A stretch of 40,400 nt of DNA from Duganella guangzhouensis (GTDB taxonomy: Bacteria; Pseudomonadota; Gammaproteobacteria; Burkholderiales; Burkholderiaceae_D): the NCBI RefSeq assembly GCF_009674535.1, contig NZ_WKJK01000033.1, positions 1 to 40,400 on the forward strand. The letters run 5' to 3'. Numbering within the stretch: position 1 is the stretch's first letter; every line of letters begins with the position of its first letter. Below the pieces are notes generated by a model that was not told the DNA's origin, did not search any database, and saw nothing but the letters and a program-made list of their open reading frames with translations. Positions 8,557 to 15,932 of this stretch are shown here, in pieces. Made by a program: the position numbers and the translations under genes.

Positions 8557-9263
8557 GAAGCCCTCGCGGCCGGCGGCGCGACCTGCTTCAGCGTCGAGAA
8601 AATCGATGACGGCATGGCGCCGACATCGGGCAGCGGCATGTAGGCGATGGTGTGCGCTTCCTGCGCGCTCAAGCCCATGCCCTGCAACACAATCTGCAGC
8701 ATGCGCTCGACATGCTGCCCGCTGCTGGCTTCCGTCAGCAAGGTCTCGATGCCGAAGAAAATCGAGCCGAGGATGATATCGCGCGCCGGCAGCGCGGTGC
8801 CGGCCGCAAAGCGCCCGCCGGCGATCCCCAGCGCCAGGTCGCGCCCCAGATACACATCCAGCAGCTTGCCGCGCACCGCGTGGGCCGAACCGATGCGGGT
8901 CAGGAAGGTGCCCCATACCGGATAGGTCAGCGCGAACTGCGCGTACAGCCGCGTGCCCACGCACACCCGCACCGCCGGGTCTTCGTACTTCAGCACTTCC
9001 AGGTCGACCACGCCCAGCACTTCATCGCTTAACTCGCCGGTGACGGCTTCCAGCAATTCGTGGGTGGTGCGGAAGTAGTTGTAAAAAGTGCCGCGCGCCA
9101 GACCGGCGGCGGCGATGAAATCGTCGATCACCGGCGCATCCGGGCCGCGCCGGGCAAACACGTCAATCGCGCTGCGGATCAGCAGCGCCCGCGTGCGTTC
9201 GCGCCGTTCCTGGCCGACGCGTTGCTGATGAGGTCTGACGGTATTGGCGGATTTTTCAGTCAT
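8553..9263 (-). CDS. TetR-family transcriptional regulator
   Basis: A 236-residue TetR-type repressor. The N-terminal DNA-binding domain reads ERTRALLIRSAIDVFARRG, then IAAAGLARGTFYNYFRTTHELLEAV, where GTFYNYF is the classical recognition helix. The C-terminal ligand domain is all-helical and divergent. I use the ATG at 9263 (MTEKSANTV); an ATG at 9293 would add ten residues of poor context. It diverges from the ring-cleavage operon beginning at 9418. The two matching palindromes on that promoter are its most likely operators, so it probably represses the operon until an aromatic ligand binds. Confidence 0.9.
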   Translation of the reverse strand: MTEKSANTVRPHQQRVGQERRERTRALLIRSAIDVFARRGPDAPVIDDFIAAAGLARGTFYNYFRTTHELLEAVTGELSDEVLGVVDLEVLKYEDPAVRVCVGTRLYAQFALTYPVWGTFLTRIGSAHAVRGKLLDVYLGRDLALGIAGGRFAAGTALPARDIILGSIFFGIETLLTEASSGQHVERMLQIVLQGMGLSAQEAHTIAYMPLPDVGAMPSSIFSTLKQVAPPAARAS

Positions 9264-9351
9264 GCGCGCAGTATAGACCAAGCACCGGGCCATCGGTCGG
9301 GCGTATTGCCTTTGAAAACATTATTTCATTTGTGAATGACAGAAATTCGTA

Positions 9352-9379
9352 TTGACACTATCGTCAATTCGTTTACACT
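9352..9379 (+). promoter_or_regulatory. Candidate sigma-70 promoter of the ring-cleavage operon
   Basis: TTGACA at 9352-9357 (perfect -35) and TACACT at 9374-9379 (4 of 6 matches to TATAAT) are 16 bases apart. The predicted start is near 9386, about 30 bases before the FAH gene. The -35 box lies within the first operator-like palindrome, and the predicted start lies within the second. Confidence 0.5.
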
Positions 9380-9398
9380 TGTTTTGACATTACCGTCA
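9353..9398. promoter_or_regulatory. Two TetR-type operator candidates
   Basis: Two copies of TGAC-N6-GTCA occur: TGACACTATCGTCA at 9353-9366 and TGACATTACCGTCA at 9385-9398. Their centres are 32 bases apart, about three helical turns. The first overlaps the -35 box and the second the predicted transcription start of the operon at 9418. They lie between the TetR gene and the operon. The matching arms and spacing make chance unlikely; binding is inferred. Confidence 0.6.
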
Positions 9399-9417
9399 TT
9401 TCAACGAGGAATTCACT

Positions 9418-10254
9418 ATGAAGCTGCTTCGATTTGGTTTGCCCGGCGCGGAAAAAGCCGGCGCCCTGGACGCGCAAGGCCGGGTGCGCGATCTGTCCCT
9501 GCTGATCCCCGACTGGACCCCGGAATGGCTGGCGCCGGAGCGCCTGCGCGCGCTGGCCGCCATCGATCTGGACAAAATGCCGCTGGTGGAAGGCGCGGTG
9601 CGCTTCGGCGTGCCGCTGGCCGGCATCCGCCAGTTCGTCGCGATTGGCCTGAACTACCGCAAGCACGCCGAGGAATCCGGCTTGCCGCTGCCGGCCGAAC
9701 CGGTGGTGTTCACCAAGGCGCTGACCTCGCTGAGCGGCGCCAACGACGACATCGTGCTGCCGCAAGGCTCGGAAGAAACCGATTGGGAAATCGAACTGGG
9801 TTTCGTGATCGGCAAAACCGCGCGCAAGGTGGCCAAGGAGGAAGCGCTGGACTACGTGGCCGGCTACTGCCTGGCCAATGACGTCTCCGAACGTAACTGG
9901 CAGATCAAGCGCAACGGCCAATGGGGCAAGGGCAAGAGCTTCGACAGCTTCGGCCCGGTCGGTCCCTGGCTGACCACCGCCGACGAAATCCCGAATCCGC
10001 AAACGCTGAACATGGAATTGAGCGTCAACGGCGTCGTCAAGCAGCAGTCCAACACCGCCGACATGATCTTCCCGGTGGCCGAGATCATCGCTTACCTGAG
10101 CCAGTTCATGACGCTGCTGCCAGGTGACCTGATCATCACCGGCACCCCGGCCGGCGTGGGCCTCGGCATGAAACCGCCGCAGTTCCTGGCCAAGGGCGAT
10201 GTGGTGACACTGCGCATCGACCAACTGGGCAGCCAGACGCAAACCGTGGTGTGA
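9418..10254 (+). CDS. Fumarylacetoacetate hydrolase (FAH) family enzyme
   Basis: A 278-residue FAH-fold enzyme, a family that cleaves or isomerises dicarbonyl products of aromatic-ring breakdown. Metal-binding acids are visible: E124 and E126 in DWEIELGFVIG, and D155 in LANDVSERNWQ. The pocket has GLNYRKHAEESG (His83) and KGKSFDSFGPVGPW. The C-terminal GDLIITGTPAGVG is characteristic. AGGA lies 7 bases before the ATG. It is the first gene of an operon: the next start is within or next to its stop. With the dioxygenase and hydroxylase downstream it probably hydrolyses or isomerises the ring-fission product. The exact substrate is unknown. Confidence 0.92.
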   Translation: MKLLRFGLPGAEKAGALDAQGRVRDLSLLIPDWTPEWLAPERLRALAAIDLDKMPLVEGAVRFGVPLAGIRQFVAIGLNYRKHAEESGLPLPAEPVVFTKALTSLSGANDDIVLPQGSEETDWEIELGFVIGKTARKVAKEEALDYVAGYCLANDVSERNWQIKRNGQWGKGKSFDSFGPVGPWLTTADEIPNPQTLNMELSVNGVVKQQSNTADMIFPVAEIIAYLSQFMTLLPGDLIITGTPAGVGLGMKPPQFLAKGDVVTLRIDQLGSQTQTVV

Positions 10255-10256
10255 CC

Positions 10257-11174
10257 ATGCTCGCCGTTCACTCCATCCACGAATTCGCCTTCAGCGTGCC
10301 GGATCTGGACGCGGCGGCGCATTTCTATCGCAGCTTTGGCCTCGATGTGCGGGACGAGGCGGGCGGCCTGGCGCTGTACACCCACGGCCACCCGCATCGC
10401 TGGGCGCGCATCCTGCCGGGCGATTGCAAGCGGCTGCTGTGGATCAGCTGGGGCGTGCACGCCGACGACCTGCCGGCGCTGGCGCTCAAGCTGGACCAGC
10501 GCTACACCCAGCGCCTGCCGCCGCCGCTGCAAAGCGACCAGCCGGGCCTGTGGTTCAAAGGACCGGACGGCCTGCCGCAGCAGCTGGTGGTCAGCGAAAA
10601 ATGCACGCCCGACCACAAGTCGGCACGCATCTTCCCGCCGGCCGACAGCGCGGCGGGACGCGCGCCACGCCGCAGCATGCTGCAACAGGTACGGCCCAAC
10701 CGGCTGTCGCACATCCTCACCTTCACCGCCGATGTCGACGCCAGCATGGACTTTTACACCGGCGTGCTGGGACTGCGGCTGTCCGACCGTTCCGGCTCGG
10801 TGATCGCTTTCATGCATAGCCCGCACGGCAGCGACCATCATTTGCTGGCACTGGCGCTGTCCGAGGACTACGGCCTGCACCACAGCAGCTGGGACGTCAG
10901 CTCGTTCGACGACATCGGCCTTGGTGCGCAGCAGATGACAGAGGCAGGTTACGCGCGCGGCTGGGGCGTCGGCCGCCATGTGCTGGGCTCCAACTACTTC
11001 CGCTACGTGCGCGATCCGTGGGGCGGCTACAGCGAATACTCGTTCGACATCGACCACATCGCGGCCGGACTGGAATGGCCGTCCGGCGACTATCCGCCGG
11101 AAGACTCCCTTTACGTCTGGGGCGAAACGCCACCGGACGACTTTACCCGCAACTATGAAATCACCGCAGAGTGA
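10257..11174 (+). CDS. Type I extradiol dioxygenase (VOC superfamily)
   Basis: A 305-residue two-domain vicinal-oxygen-chelate protein, like 2,3-dihydroxybiphenyl and catechol 2,3-dioxygenases. The N-terminal domain (FAFSVPDLDAAAHFYRSFGL) has lost metal ligands, as usual. The C-terminal domain carries the iron triad: His152 in LSHILTF, His208 or His209 in GLHHSSWD, and Glu260 in GGYSEYSFD. These positions agree closely with the family. It should open a catechol ring beside the hydroxyls. The start is ATG 10257, or GTG 10251, which overlaps the FAH stop; either way translation is coupled. Its own stop abuts the monooxygenase gene. Confidence 0.9.
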   Translation: MLAVHSIHEFAFSVPDLDAAAHFYRSFGLDVRDEAGGLALYTHGHPHRWARILPGDCKRLLWISWGVHADDLPALALKLDQRYTQRLPPPLQSDQPGLWFKGPDGLPQQLVVSEKCTPDHKSARIFPPADSAAGRAPRRSMLQQVRPNRLSHILTFTADVDASMDFYTGVLGLRLSDRSGSVIAFMHSPHGSDHHLLALALSEDYGLHHSSWDVSSFDDIGLGAQQMTEAGYARGWGVGRHVLGSNYFRYVRDPWGGYSEYSFDIDHIAAGLEWPSGDYPPEDSLYVWGETPPDDFTRNYEITAE

Positions 11175-11191
11175 CCGACAGGAGATGCACC

Positions 11192-12796
11192 ATGAACTTG
11201 AACGATACCCCGAAGCTGGTCGACGTGCTGCTGGTCGGCTATGGCCCGGTCAGCGAGATTCTGGCCGTGATGCTGGCGCGCCGCGGCCACAGCGTGGCCG
11301 TGTTTGAACGCTGGAGCGAGCGCTATCCGCTGCCGCGCGCCGTCTGCATCGACCATGAAATCTACCGCGTGCTGGCCGCCATCGGCATGCGCGACCAGTT
11401 GCCCGGCGTGACCCACGCCGCACCGCCCTATCGCTGGTTCAACGCCGAATGGAAAGAACTGCTGGCGATCGACTGGTCGAAAGAATCGATCTCCGGCGGC
11501 ACCGAGGTGAACTTCGTCCACCAGCCGACCATGGAAGCGATGTTCGACCGCCAGGCCCGCAAGTATGCGGAGATCGACATCAATCTTGGCTGCGAAGTGC
11601 TGAGCGTCAGCCAGACCAGCGACTACGCCGAGCTGACCGCGCGCGACGTCGCCAGCGGCGAACAGCGCACCGTGCGCGGACGTTATCTGATCGGCGCCGA
11701 CGGCGCCAACAGCCTGGTACGGCAAGCCATCGGCGCGGTGCAGGAAGACCGCGGCTTCGAGGCCGACTGGCTGGTGATCGACGTGCTGCCGCATGAAGGC
11801 GTGACGCTGGACGTACCGGCGGCGGCGCAATACTGCAATCCGGCGCGCCCGACCACCATCGTGCCGGCCGGGGTATCCGAAGGACGCTACTACCGGCGCT
11901 GGGAGTTCATGCGCATGCCGCACGAAACGCGCGAGGAGCTGGAACAGGAAGCCACCGCCTGGAAGCTGCTGTCGCCATGGGTCACGCCCGAGCAAGGCCA
12001 GATGGTGCGCCACAAGCTGTACACCTTCCGCTCATTGATCGCCGACCGCTGGCGCAATGGCCGGCTGCTGATTGCCGGCGACGCCGCCCACGTCATGCCG
12101 CCGTTCATGGGTCAAGGCATGTGCGCCGGCCTGCGCGACGCGTGGAACCTGTCGTGGAAACTGGACCTGATCCTGAAGGGCGAAGCGGACGACGCGTTGC
12201 TGGACACCTACCAGCAGGAACGCCGCCCGCATGCCAGCGACGTGGTCGACCTGTCGATGTATCTGGGTAAAGTGATCTGCATCCCCGACGCGGCAGCCGC
12301 CGCGCGGCGCGACCAGTCCTTCTTCGACGGCAGCGTCACGCCGCCGCCGGCCTTCCCCAGCCTGACGCAAGGCATGCTGCACAAGGACGAACAGGGACGT
12401 CCGCTCGGCGCGGCCGGCCTGCTCAGCCCTCACGGCACCATTCAGCGCGACGGCCGCAGCGGCCGTTACGACGACCTGACCGGCTTGGGCTTCACGCTGG
12501 TGCTGCGCAGCGCCGCCGTGCTGGACGCGATGACGCCGGCCAGTTGCGTGCAACTGGCGCAGATGGGCGTGCGCACGGTCTATCTGGCGGAAGATGCCAG
12601 CGCGCCGGGCGCCTTCATCGACATCGACGCCAAGTTCGGTCCCTACATGGATCAGCATGAACTGGCGGCGATGCTGGTGCGGCCGGACTTCTACCTGTAC
12701 GGCAGCGCCGCCAGCGCGCAGCAGATTGCACCGCTGGTCACGGCACTGGCGGCGGACTATCGTCAATACGCCTTGAAGTTGGCGTTGACGCGCTGA
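11192..12796 (+). CDS. FAD-dependent aromatic monooxygenase (MhpA-like)
   Basis: A 534-residue class A flavoprotein hydroxylase. The FAD/NADPH-binding elements are in order: VLLVGYGPVSEILAVMLARR (residues 13-32), the DG motif GADGANSLVRQA from about 168, and the GD motif AGDAAHVMPPFMGQGMCAG from about 295. A thioredoxin-like C-terminal domain follows, as in MhpA and phenol hydroxylases. It adds a hydroxyl to an aromatic ring, preparing it for the adjacent extradiol dioxygenase. The ATG at 11192 is preferred because ACAGGAG lies upstream; a GTG at 11171 overlapping the previous stop is less likely. The 3' end overlaps the convergent Fe(II) oxygenase gene by 34 bases. Confidence 0.93.
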   Translation: MNLNDTPKLVDVLLVGYGPVSEILAVMLARRGHSVAVFERWSERYPLPRAVCIDHEIYRVLAAIGMRDQLPGVTHAAPPYRWFNAEWKELLAIDWSKESISGGTEVNFVHQPTMEAMFDRQARKYAEIDINLGCEVLSVSQTSDYAELTARDVASGEQRTVRGRYLIGADGANSLVRQAIGAVQEDRGFEADWLVIDVLPHEGVTLDVPAAAQYCNPARPTTIVPAGVSEGRYYRRWEFMRMPHETREELEQEATAWKLLSPWVTPEQGQMVRHKLYTFRSLIADRWRNGRLLIAGDAAHVMPPFMGQGMCAGLRDAWNLSWKLDLILKGEADDALLDTYQQERRPHASDVVDLSMYLGKVICIPDAAAAARRDQSFFDGSVTPPPAFPSLTQGMLHKDEQGRPLGAAGLLSPHGTIQRDGRSGRYDDLTGLGFTLVLRSAAVLDAMTPASCVQLAQMGVRTVYLAEDASAPGAFIDIDAKFGPYMDQHELAAMLVRPDFYLYGSAASAQQIAPLVTALAADYRQYALKLALTR

Positions 12797-13743
12797 TACA
12801 GATAGTCGGCCGCGCTAATCGGCGGATACTTCTGGTCCGGTCCTTCGATCATCACATCGCGGTTGGCCTGGCAGAAGAAGGCGATGCTGTAGCGCGGCCC
12901 TTGATACTCATGCGGCAGCGGATTCTTCACGCGGTGGAAGTTGGACGGTAGCTGGTCGTCGCTCCAGCGCATCAGCATATCGCCGATATTACAGGTGATG
13001 ACATCATCGTCCGGCGTAATGCTGGTCCACTCGTGCGCATCCATCTCCTTGCCGGGACAGACTTGCAGCCCGCCCTGCCCCTGCTGCTGGAACAGCAGCG
13101 TGAGGCAATCGAAGTCGGTATGCGCGCCGGCACGCCACAGATCCAGCTTGTCCTTGAAGGCCGGGTCGATGGCGTAGTAATGTAGCAGCCGCAAGGTGCT
13201 CTGGTAGCTGGCCTGTTCCGGATTGTGCGCGGTGGTGAAGAAGTCGCTGTCGAATCCCAGCTTGTCCGCAAAGCAGGACAGCAGATTCATGCCGAGCTGC
13301 CAGCACTGCGCTTCGAATTCCAGCATGGTCTGTTTAAAGCCCGGCAGTTCTTCTTCCGTGGGCCACAGCTGCGCCATGTGCGGACGGGTGATCTGGTACG
13401 ACTCTTTCTGGTCGGCGGTGCCGGTCGATGGCCGCACCTGCGCCTTGCTTTCCCAGCCGGCGTTATCCGCCTTCACCAGCGGGTACTGGCGCTTGACCTG
13501 TTCCGGCAGCGCGAAGAAAGCTTCGGCCGCCGCAAACGCCGCCCGCACCTTGGCCAGATCGATGCCGTGATTGCGAACCTGGAAGAAGCCGACATCCACC
13601 GCCGCCGACCACAGTTGGTCGGCGATGTCCGCTTTGCGGCTGCTGAAGTGGGACAGATCGATGCGGCGGATTTCGCGCTTGCTGGTTTCGGTACCGAACA
13701 TGCCCATGCGGGCTTCTTTGTTCAATTCATTGAGTGCGTACAT
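12763..13743 (-). CDS. Isopenicillin-N-synthase family Fe(II)/2-oxoglutarate dioxygenase
   Basis: A 326-residue non-haem iron oxygenase. The N-terminal DIOX_N part includes AAVDVGFFQVRNHGID near 47-62. The C-terminal jelly roll has the iron ligands His208 and Asp210 (AGAHTDFDCLTLLFQ), His270 (NFHRVKNP) and the co-substrate Arg284 (RYSIAFF). The ATG at 13743 has AAGGAG 6 bases upstream. No penicillin-type synthetase gene is nearby, so the family name should not be read as function. It is transcribed away from an NMT1-type transporter and an 8-oxopurine deaminase-like gene under a mirrored control region. An oxidative step on a purine or related heterocycle is therefore my inference. Confidence 0.88.
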   Translation of the reverse strand: MYALNELNKEARMGMFGTETSKREIRRIDLSHFSSRKADIADQLWSAAVDVGFFQVRNHGIDLAKVRAAFAAAEAFFALPEQVKRQYPLVKADNAGWESKAQVRPSTGTADQKESYQITRPHMAQLWPTEEELPGFKQTMLEFEAQCWQLGMNLLSCFADKLGFDSDFFTTAHNPEQASYQSTLRLLHYYAIDPAFKDKLDLWRAGAHTDFDCLTLLFQQQGQGGLQVCPGKEMDAHEWTSITPDDDVITCNIGDMLMRWSDDQLPSNFHRVKNPLPHEYQGPRYSIAFFCQANRDVMIEGPDQKYPPISAADYLYQRVNANFKAY

Positions 13744-13771
13744 AAGGGGCTCCTTGAATGGATGATAAATT

Positions 13772-13821
13772 CAAGAGCAATTCCCTACCTCCTGACGGAA
13801 GGCTGAACGCTTATACTCTTG
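13772..13821 (-). promoter_or_regulatory. NMT1-motif (xanthine riboswitch) like RNA element, leftward copy
   Basis: On the minus strand the element reads: stem CAAGAG, loop strand TATAAGCGTTCA, inner hairpin GCCTTCCGTCAGGAGGTA (CCTTC pairs with GGAGG), loop strand GGGAATTG, closing stem CTCTTG. It lies 28 bases before the oxygenase ATG, in its leader, and begins where the sigma-54 promoter predicts the transcript starts. The facing copy at 13983-14036 keeps both loop strands and the outer stem but has a different, still paired, inner stem: evidence of selection on RNA structure. Assignment to the NMT1/xanthine class is by architecture and gene context, from memory. Confidence 0.6.
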
Positions 13822-13832
13822 CGCCCTGTCGA

Positions 13833-13848
13833 TGCAAAATCCAGACCA
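13833..13848 (-). promoter_or_regulatory. Sigma-54 (-24/-12) promoter, leftward
   Basis: The minus strand reads TGGTCTGGATTTTGCA, which has GG and GC separated by exactly 10 bases and the TTGCA -12 block. It differs from consensus at TGGTCT (TGGCAC expected). Placing the final C at -12 puts +1 at about 13822, one base before the RNA element. Confidence 0.6.
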
Positions 13849-13850
13849 GC

Positions 13851-13928
13851 CGCCAGGCCGCTGGCGGCGGTGCACCCCGCACCACAACGGCGCCGCGCGC
13901 GCATCGTCGTGGTGCGCGCCACCTGGCG
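13851..13928. promoter_or_regulatory. Mirrored inter-promoter region, candidate enhancer sites
   Basis: Between the two sigma-54 promoters, matched inverted arms continue: CGCCAGG (13851-13857) against CCTGGCG (13922-13928), and CGCACCAC (13878-13885) against GTGGTGCG (13909-13916). GGTGC-N5-GCACC lies at 13869-13883. GCACC-N5-GGCGC at 13879-13893 differs by one base from an NtrC-type GCACC-N5-GGTGC site. A sigma-54 promoter needs an upstream activator site, and this is the only space shared by both. Which activator binds is not known. Confidence 0.4.
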
Positions 13929-13955
13929 TCTGCGCCATGCGCGCGCAAAAAATCG

Positions 13956-13971
13956 TGGCACAGGATTTGCA
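13956..13971 (+). promoter_or_regulatory. Sigma-54 (-24/-12) promoter, rightward
   Basis: TGGCACAGGATTTGCA matches the consensus TGGCAC-N5-TTGCA at every fixed position, with GG (13957-13958) and GC (13969-13970) separated by exactly 10 bases. With the final C of GC at -12, +1 falls at about 13982, one base before the RNA element at 13983. Confidence 0.75.
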
Positions 13972-13982
13972 TCCCTTTCGGC

Positions 13983-14036
13983 CAAGAGTATAAGCGTTCA
14001 CCTGCCAGCAGCACGGCAGTCGGGAAATTGCTCTTG
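13983..14036 (+). promoter_or_regulatory. NMT1-motif (xanthine riboswitch) like RNA element, rightward copy
   Basis: The element reads: stem CAAGAG, loop strand TATAAGCGTTCA, inner hairpin with CTGCC (14002-14006) pairing GGCAG (14015-14019), loop strand GGGAAATTG, closing stem CTCTTG (14031-14036). It is the mirror copy of 13772-13821. It leads into an operon whose first gene is an NMT1-type binding protein, the gene family after which the motif was named. About 112 bases separate it from the ATG at 14149, longer than on the left. The way it acts on expression cannot be read directly. The rest of the leader (14037-14148) holds short inverted repeats such as CATGA/TCATG but no gene. Confidence 0.62.
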
Positions 14037-14148
14037 AAGCTGCGCCACTGCCGCGACGATGACGTCGTGCAGGCCTGCCTTCATGAGCGCTTACTCTTCA
14101 TGACGGCATGCGGGCGTGTTCTCTACCGCTCTCTTAAAGAAGGCCATC

Positions 14149-15120
14149 ATGCGACTACGTACCTGCCTCATCTCCTGCCTGCTGTCCCTGTGCACCGGCG
14201 CCCACGCGCTGGCCGCCGACAAAGTTGTCTTCCTCACTTCCTGGTATGCGCAGGCCGAACATGGCGGCTTCTATCAGGCTGTCGCCACCGGCATCTACAA
14301 GAAATACGGCCTCGATGTGACCATCCGCATGGGCGGCCCGCAGGTGAACGGCATGCAGATCCTCAGCAGCGGCCAGGCCGACTTCCTGATGGGTTACGAC
14401 CTGCAAACGCTGAAGAGCGTGGAGACCGGCGTGCCCGTCACCACCGTCGCCGCCAGTTTCCAGAGCGAGCTGCAAGGCATGATGACGCACGATGACGTCA
14501 AGAGCCTGGCGGATCTCAAATCGCGCACGGTGCTGGTATCGACTTCCGGCCGCGTGACCTGGTGGCCGTGGCTGAAGGCGCGCTACAAACTGGATGATGC
14601 GCAGTCGCGGGTCTACACCTTCAACCTGCAACCCTTCTTTGCCGATCCGCGTTCGGCGCAGCAGGCTTACGCTTCGTCGGAAGTATTCTCGGCCAATAAA
14701 GCCGGCGTGAAAAACCGCTTCTTCCTGTTTGCCGACGACGGCTATCCGCCATACGGCACCACCATCGTCACCATGCAGAAGACCGTGAAGGACAAGCCGG
14801 AACTGGTGGCGCGCTTCGTCAAAGCGTCGATGGAAGGCTGGAAAAGCTATCTGGAAAATCCGGCCCCCGGCAATGCGCTGATCAAGAAGGACAACCCGAA
14901 CATGCAGGACGACCAGCTGGCGTGGGGCGTCGAGAAGCTGAAGGAATACCGCATGATTAACGGCGGCGATGCGGCCACGCAAGGCATCGGCACCATGAGC
15001 GACGCGCGCTGGCAAAAGACGCGTGACTTCATGGTCGGCGCCGGCCTGCTGAAGGCGGACGCCGACTGGAAAAAAGCCTACACCACGCAGTTCGTCAAAG
15101 ACCTGCGCGTGATGCCTTGA
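14149..15120 (+). CDS. NMT1/ThiY-type ABC transporter substrate-binding protein
   Basis: A 323-residue periplasmic binding protein of the NMT1/SsuA group, whose members carry pyrimidines, purines, sulfonates or thiamine precursors. The signal peptide MRLRTCLISCLLSLCTGAHA is followed by the family opening KVVFLTSWYAQAEHGGFYQAVATGIYKKYGLDVTI. QVNGMQILSSGQADFLMGYD forms the first-lobe binding region. The ATG at 14149 has GAAGG 5 bases upstream and gives a proper signal peptide; a GTG at 14116 is less likely. It is the first gene of a four-gene operon (binding protein, ATPase, permease, amidohydrolase) behind a sigma-54 promoter and riboswitch-like leader. The deaminase partner suggests an oxidised purine as ligand. 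Confidence 0.93.
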   Translation: MRLRTCLISCLLSLCTGAHALAADKVVFLTSWYAQAEHGGFYQAVATGIYKKYGLDVTIRMGGPQVNGMQILSSGQADFLMGYDLQTLKSVETGVPVTTVAASFQSELQGMMTHDDVKSLADLKSRTVLVSTSGRVTWWPWLKARYKLDDAQSRVYTFNLQPFFADPRSAQQAYASSEVFSANKAGVKNRFFLFADDGYPPYGTTIVTMQKTVKDKPELVARFVKASMEGWKSYLENPAPGNALIKKDNPNMQDDQLAWGVEKLKEYRMINGGDAATQGIGTMSDARWQKTRDFMVGAGLLKADADWKKAYTTQFVKDLRVMP

Positions 15121-15131
15121 AGGAGAACGAG

Positions 15132-15932
15132 ATGGCAGTCCTTTACCGCAGCATGGAAGACGGCGTGTCCGGCGGCGCCGCAGTGGCGCCGGCGCTGTAC
15201 GCCAATCAGGTCGAGAAGACCTACCCCAACGGCACACTGGCGCTGGAGCGCGTCAAGCTCGGCATACAGCCGGGCGAATTCGTGTCGCTGCTCGGCCCCT
15301 CGGGCTGCGGCAAGAGCACCTTGCTCAAGCTGTTCGCCGGCCTGGAACAACCATCGGCCGGCCACATTCGGCGCGGCGAGCACCACAAGCTGGCGATGGT
15401 ATTTCAGGAAGCGACGCTGATGCCCTGGGCGCGCGTGGCCGACAACGTGCGGCTGCCGCTGGACCTGGCGCGGATGGACCGCGCCGAAAGCGAGGAGCGC
15501 GTCAGGCGCGCACTGGCGCTGGTGGGGCTGGACAAGTTCGGCGGCGTGTATCCGCGCGAGCTGTCGGGCGGCATGCAGATGCGCGTCTCCATCGCCCGCG
15601 CGCTGGCCACCAATCCGGACCTGCTGCTGATGGACGAACCGTTCGGCGCGCTGGACGAATTCACCCGCAACCGGCTGGACGCCGACCTGCGCGCGCTGTG
15701 GGCCGAGCGCGGCCTGACGGTGGTCTTCGTCACCCACAGTATTTACGAGGCGGTGTACCTGTCCAGCCGCGTGATCGTGATGGCGGCACGCCCCGGCCGC
15801 GTGATCGCCGACGTCGCCATCGAAGGACCGGCGGTGCGCGACGATGCCTTCCGCGTGTCGCCCCCCTTCATGCACTATTGCGCCGAGCTGTCGGCGCTGC
15901 TGACGCAAGCTAACACCCAGGAGCAGCCATGA
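15132..15932 (+). CDS. ABC transporter ATP-binding protein
   Basis: A 266-residue ATPase of the nitrate/sulfonate/taurine (SsuB/TauB) type. It has Walker A GPSGCGKST at 55-63, the Q-loop FQEATLMPWARV at 91-102, signature LSGGM at 144-148, Walker B LLLMDEPFGALDE at 164-176 and the switch His in VFVTHSIYEA. AAGGAG lies just before the ATG at 15132; the preceding gene's stop is 12 bases upstream. It energises uptake of the ligand bound by the 14149 product. Its 3' end overlaps the permease start by 4 bases, a sign of coupled translation. Confidence 0.95.
   Translation: MAVLYRSMEDGVSGGAAVAPALYANQVEKTYPNGTLALERVKLGIQPGEFVSLLGPSGCGKSTLLKLFAGLEQPSAGHIRRGEHHKLAMVFQEATLMPWARVADNVRLPLDLARMDRAESEERVRRALALVGLDKFGGVYPRELSGGMQMRVSIARALATNPDLLLMDEPFGALDEFTRNRLDADLRALWAERGLTVVFVTHSIYEAVYLSSRVIVMAARPGRVIADVAIEGPAVRDDAFRVSPPFMHYCAELSALLTQANTQEQP

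Noticed and set aside
13967..13994. TTGCAT-N16-TATAAG as a sigma-70 promoter (with its mirror copy at 13810-13837)
   Set aside because: TATAAG belongs to the conserved loop of the RNA element and TTGCAT to the sigma-54 -12 block. A start downstream of TATAAG would remove the 5' strand of the RNA stem on both sides.
13758..14495. A 245-codon open frame running through the mirrored control region into the binding-protein gene
   Set aside because: It crosses both promoters and RNA elements, and its product is Arg/His/Pro-rich. It is a frame shadow.
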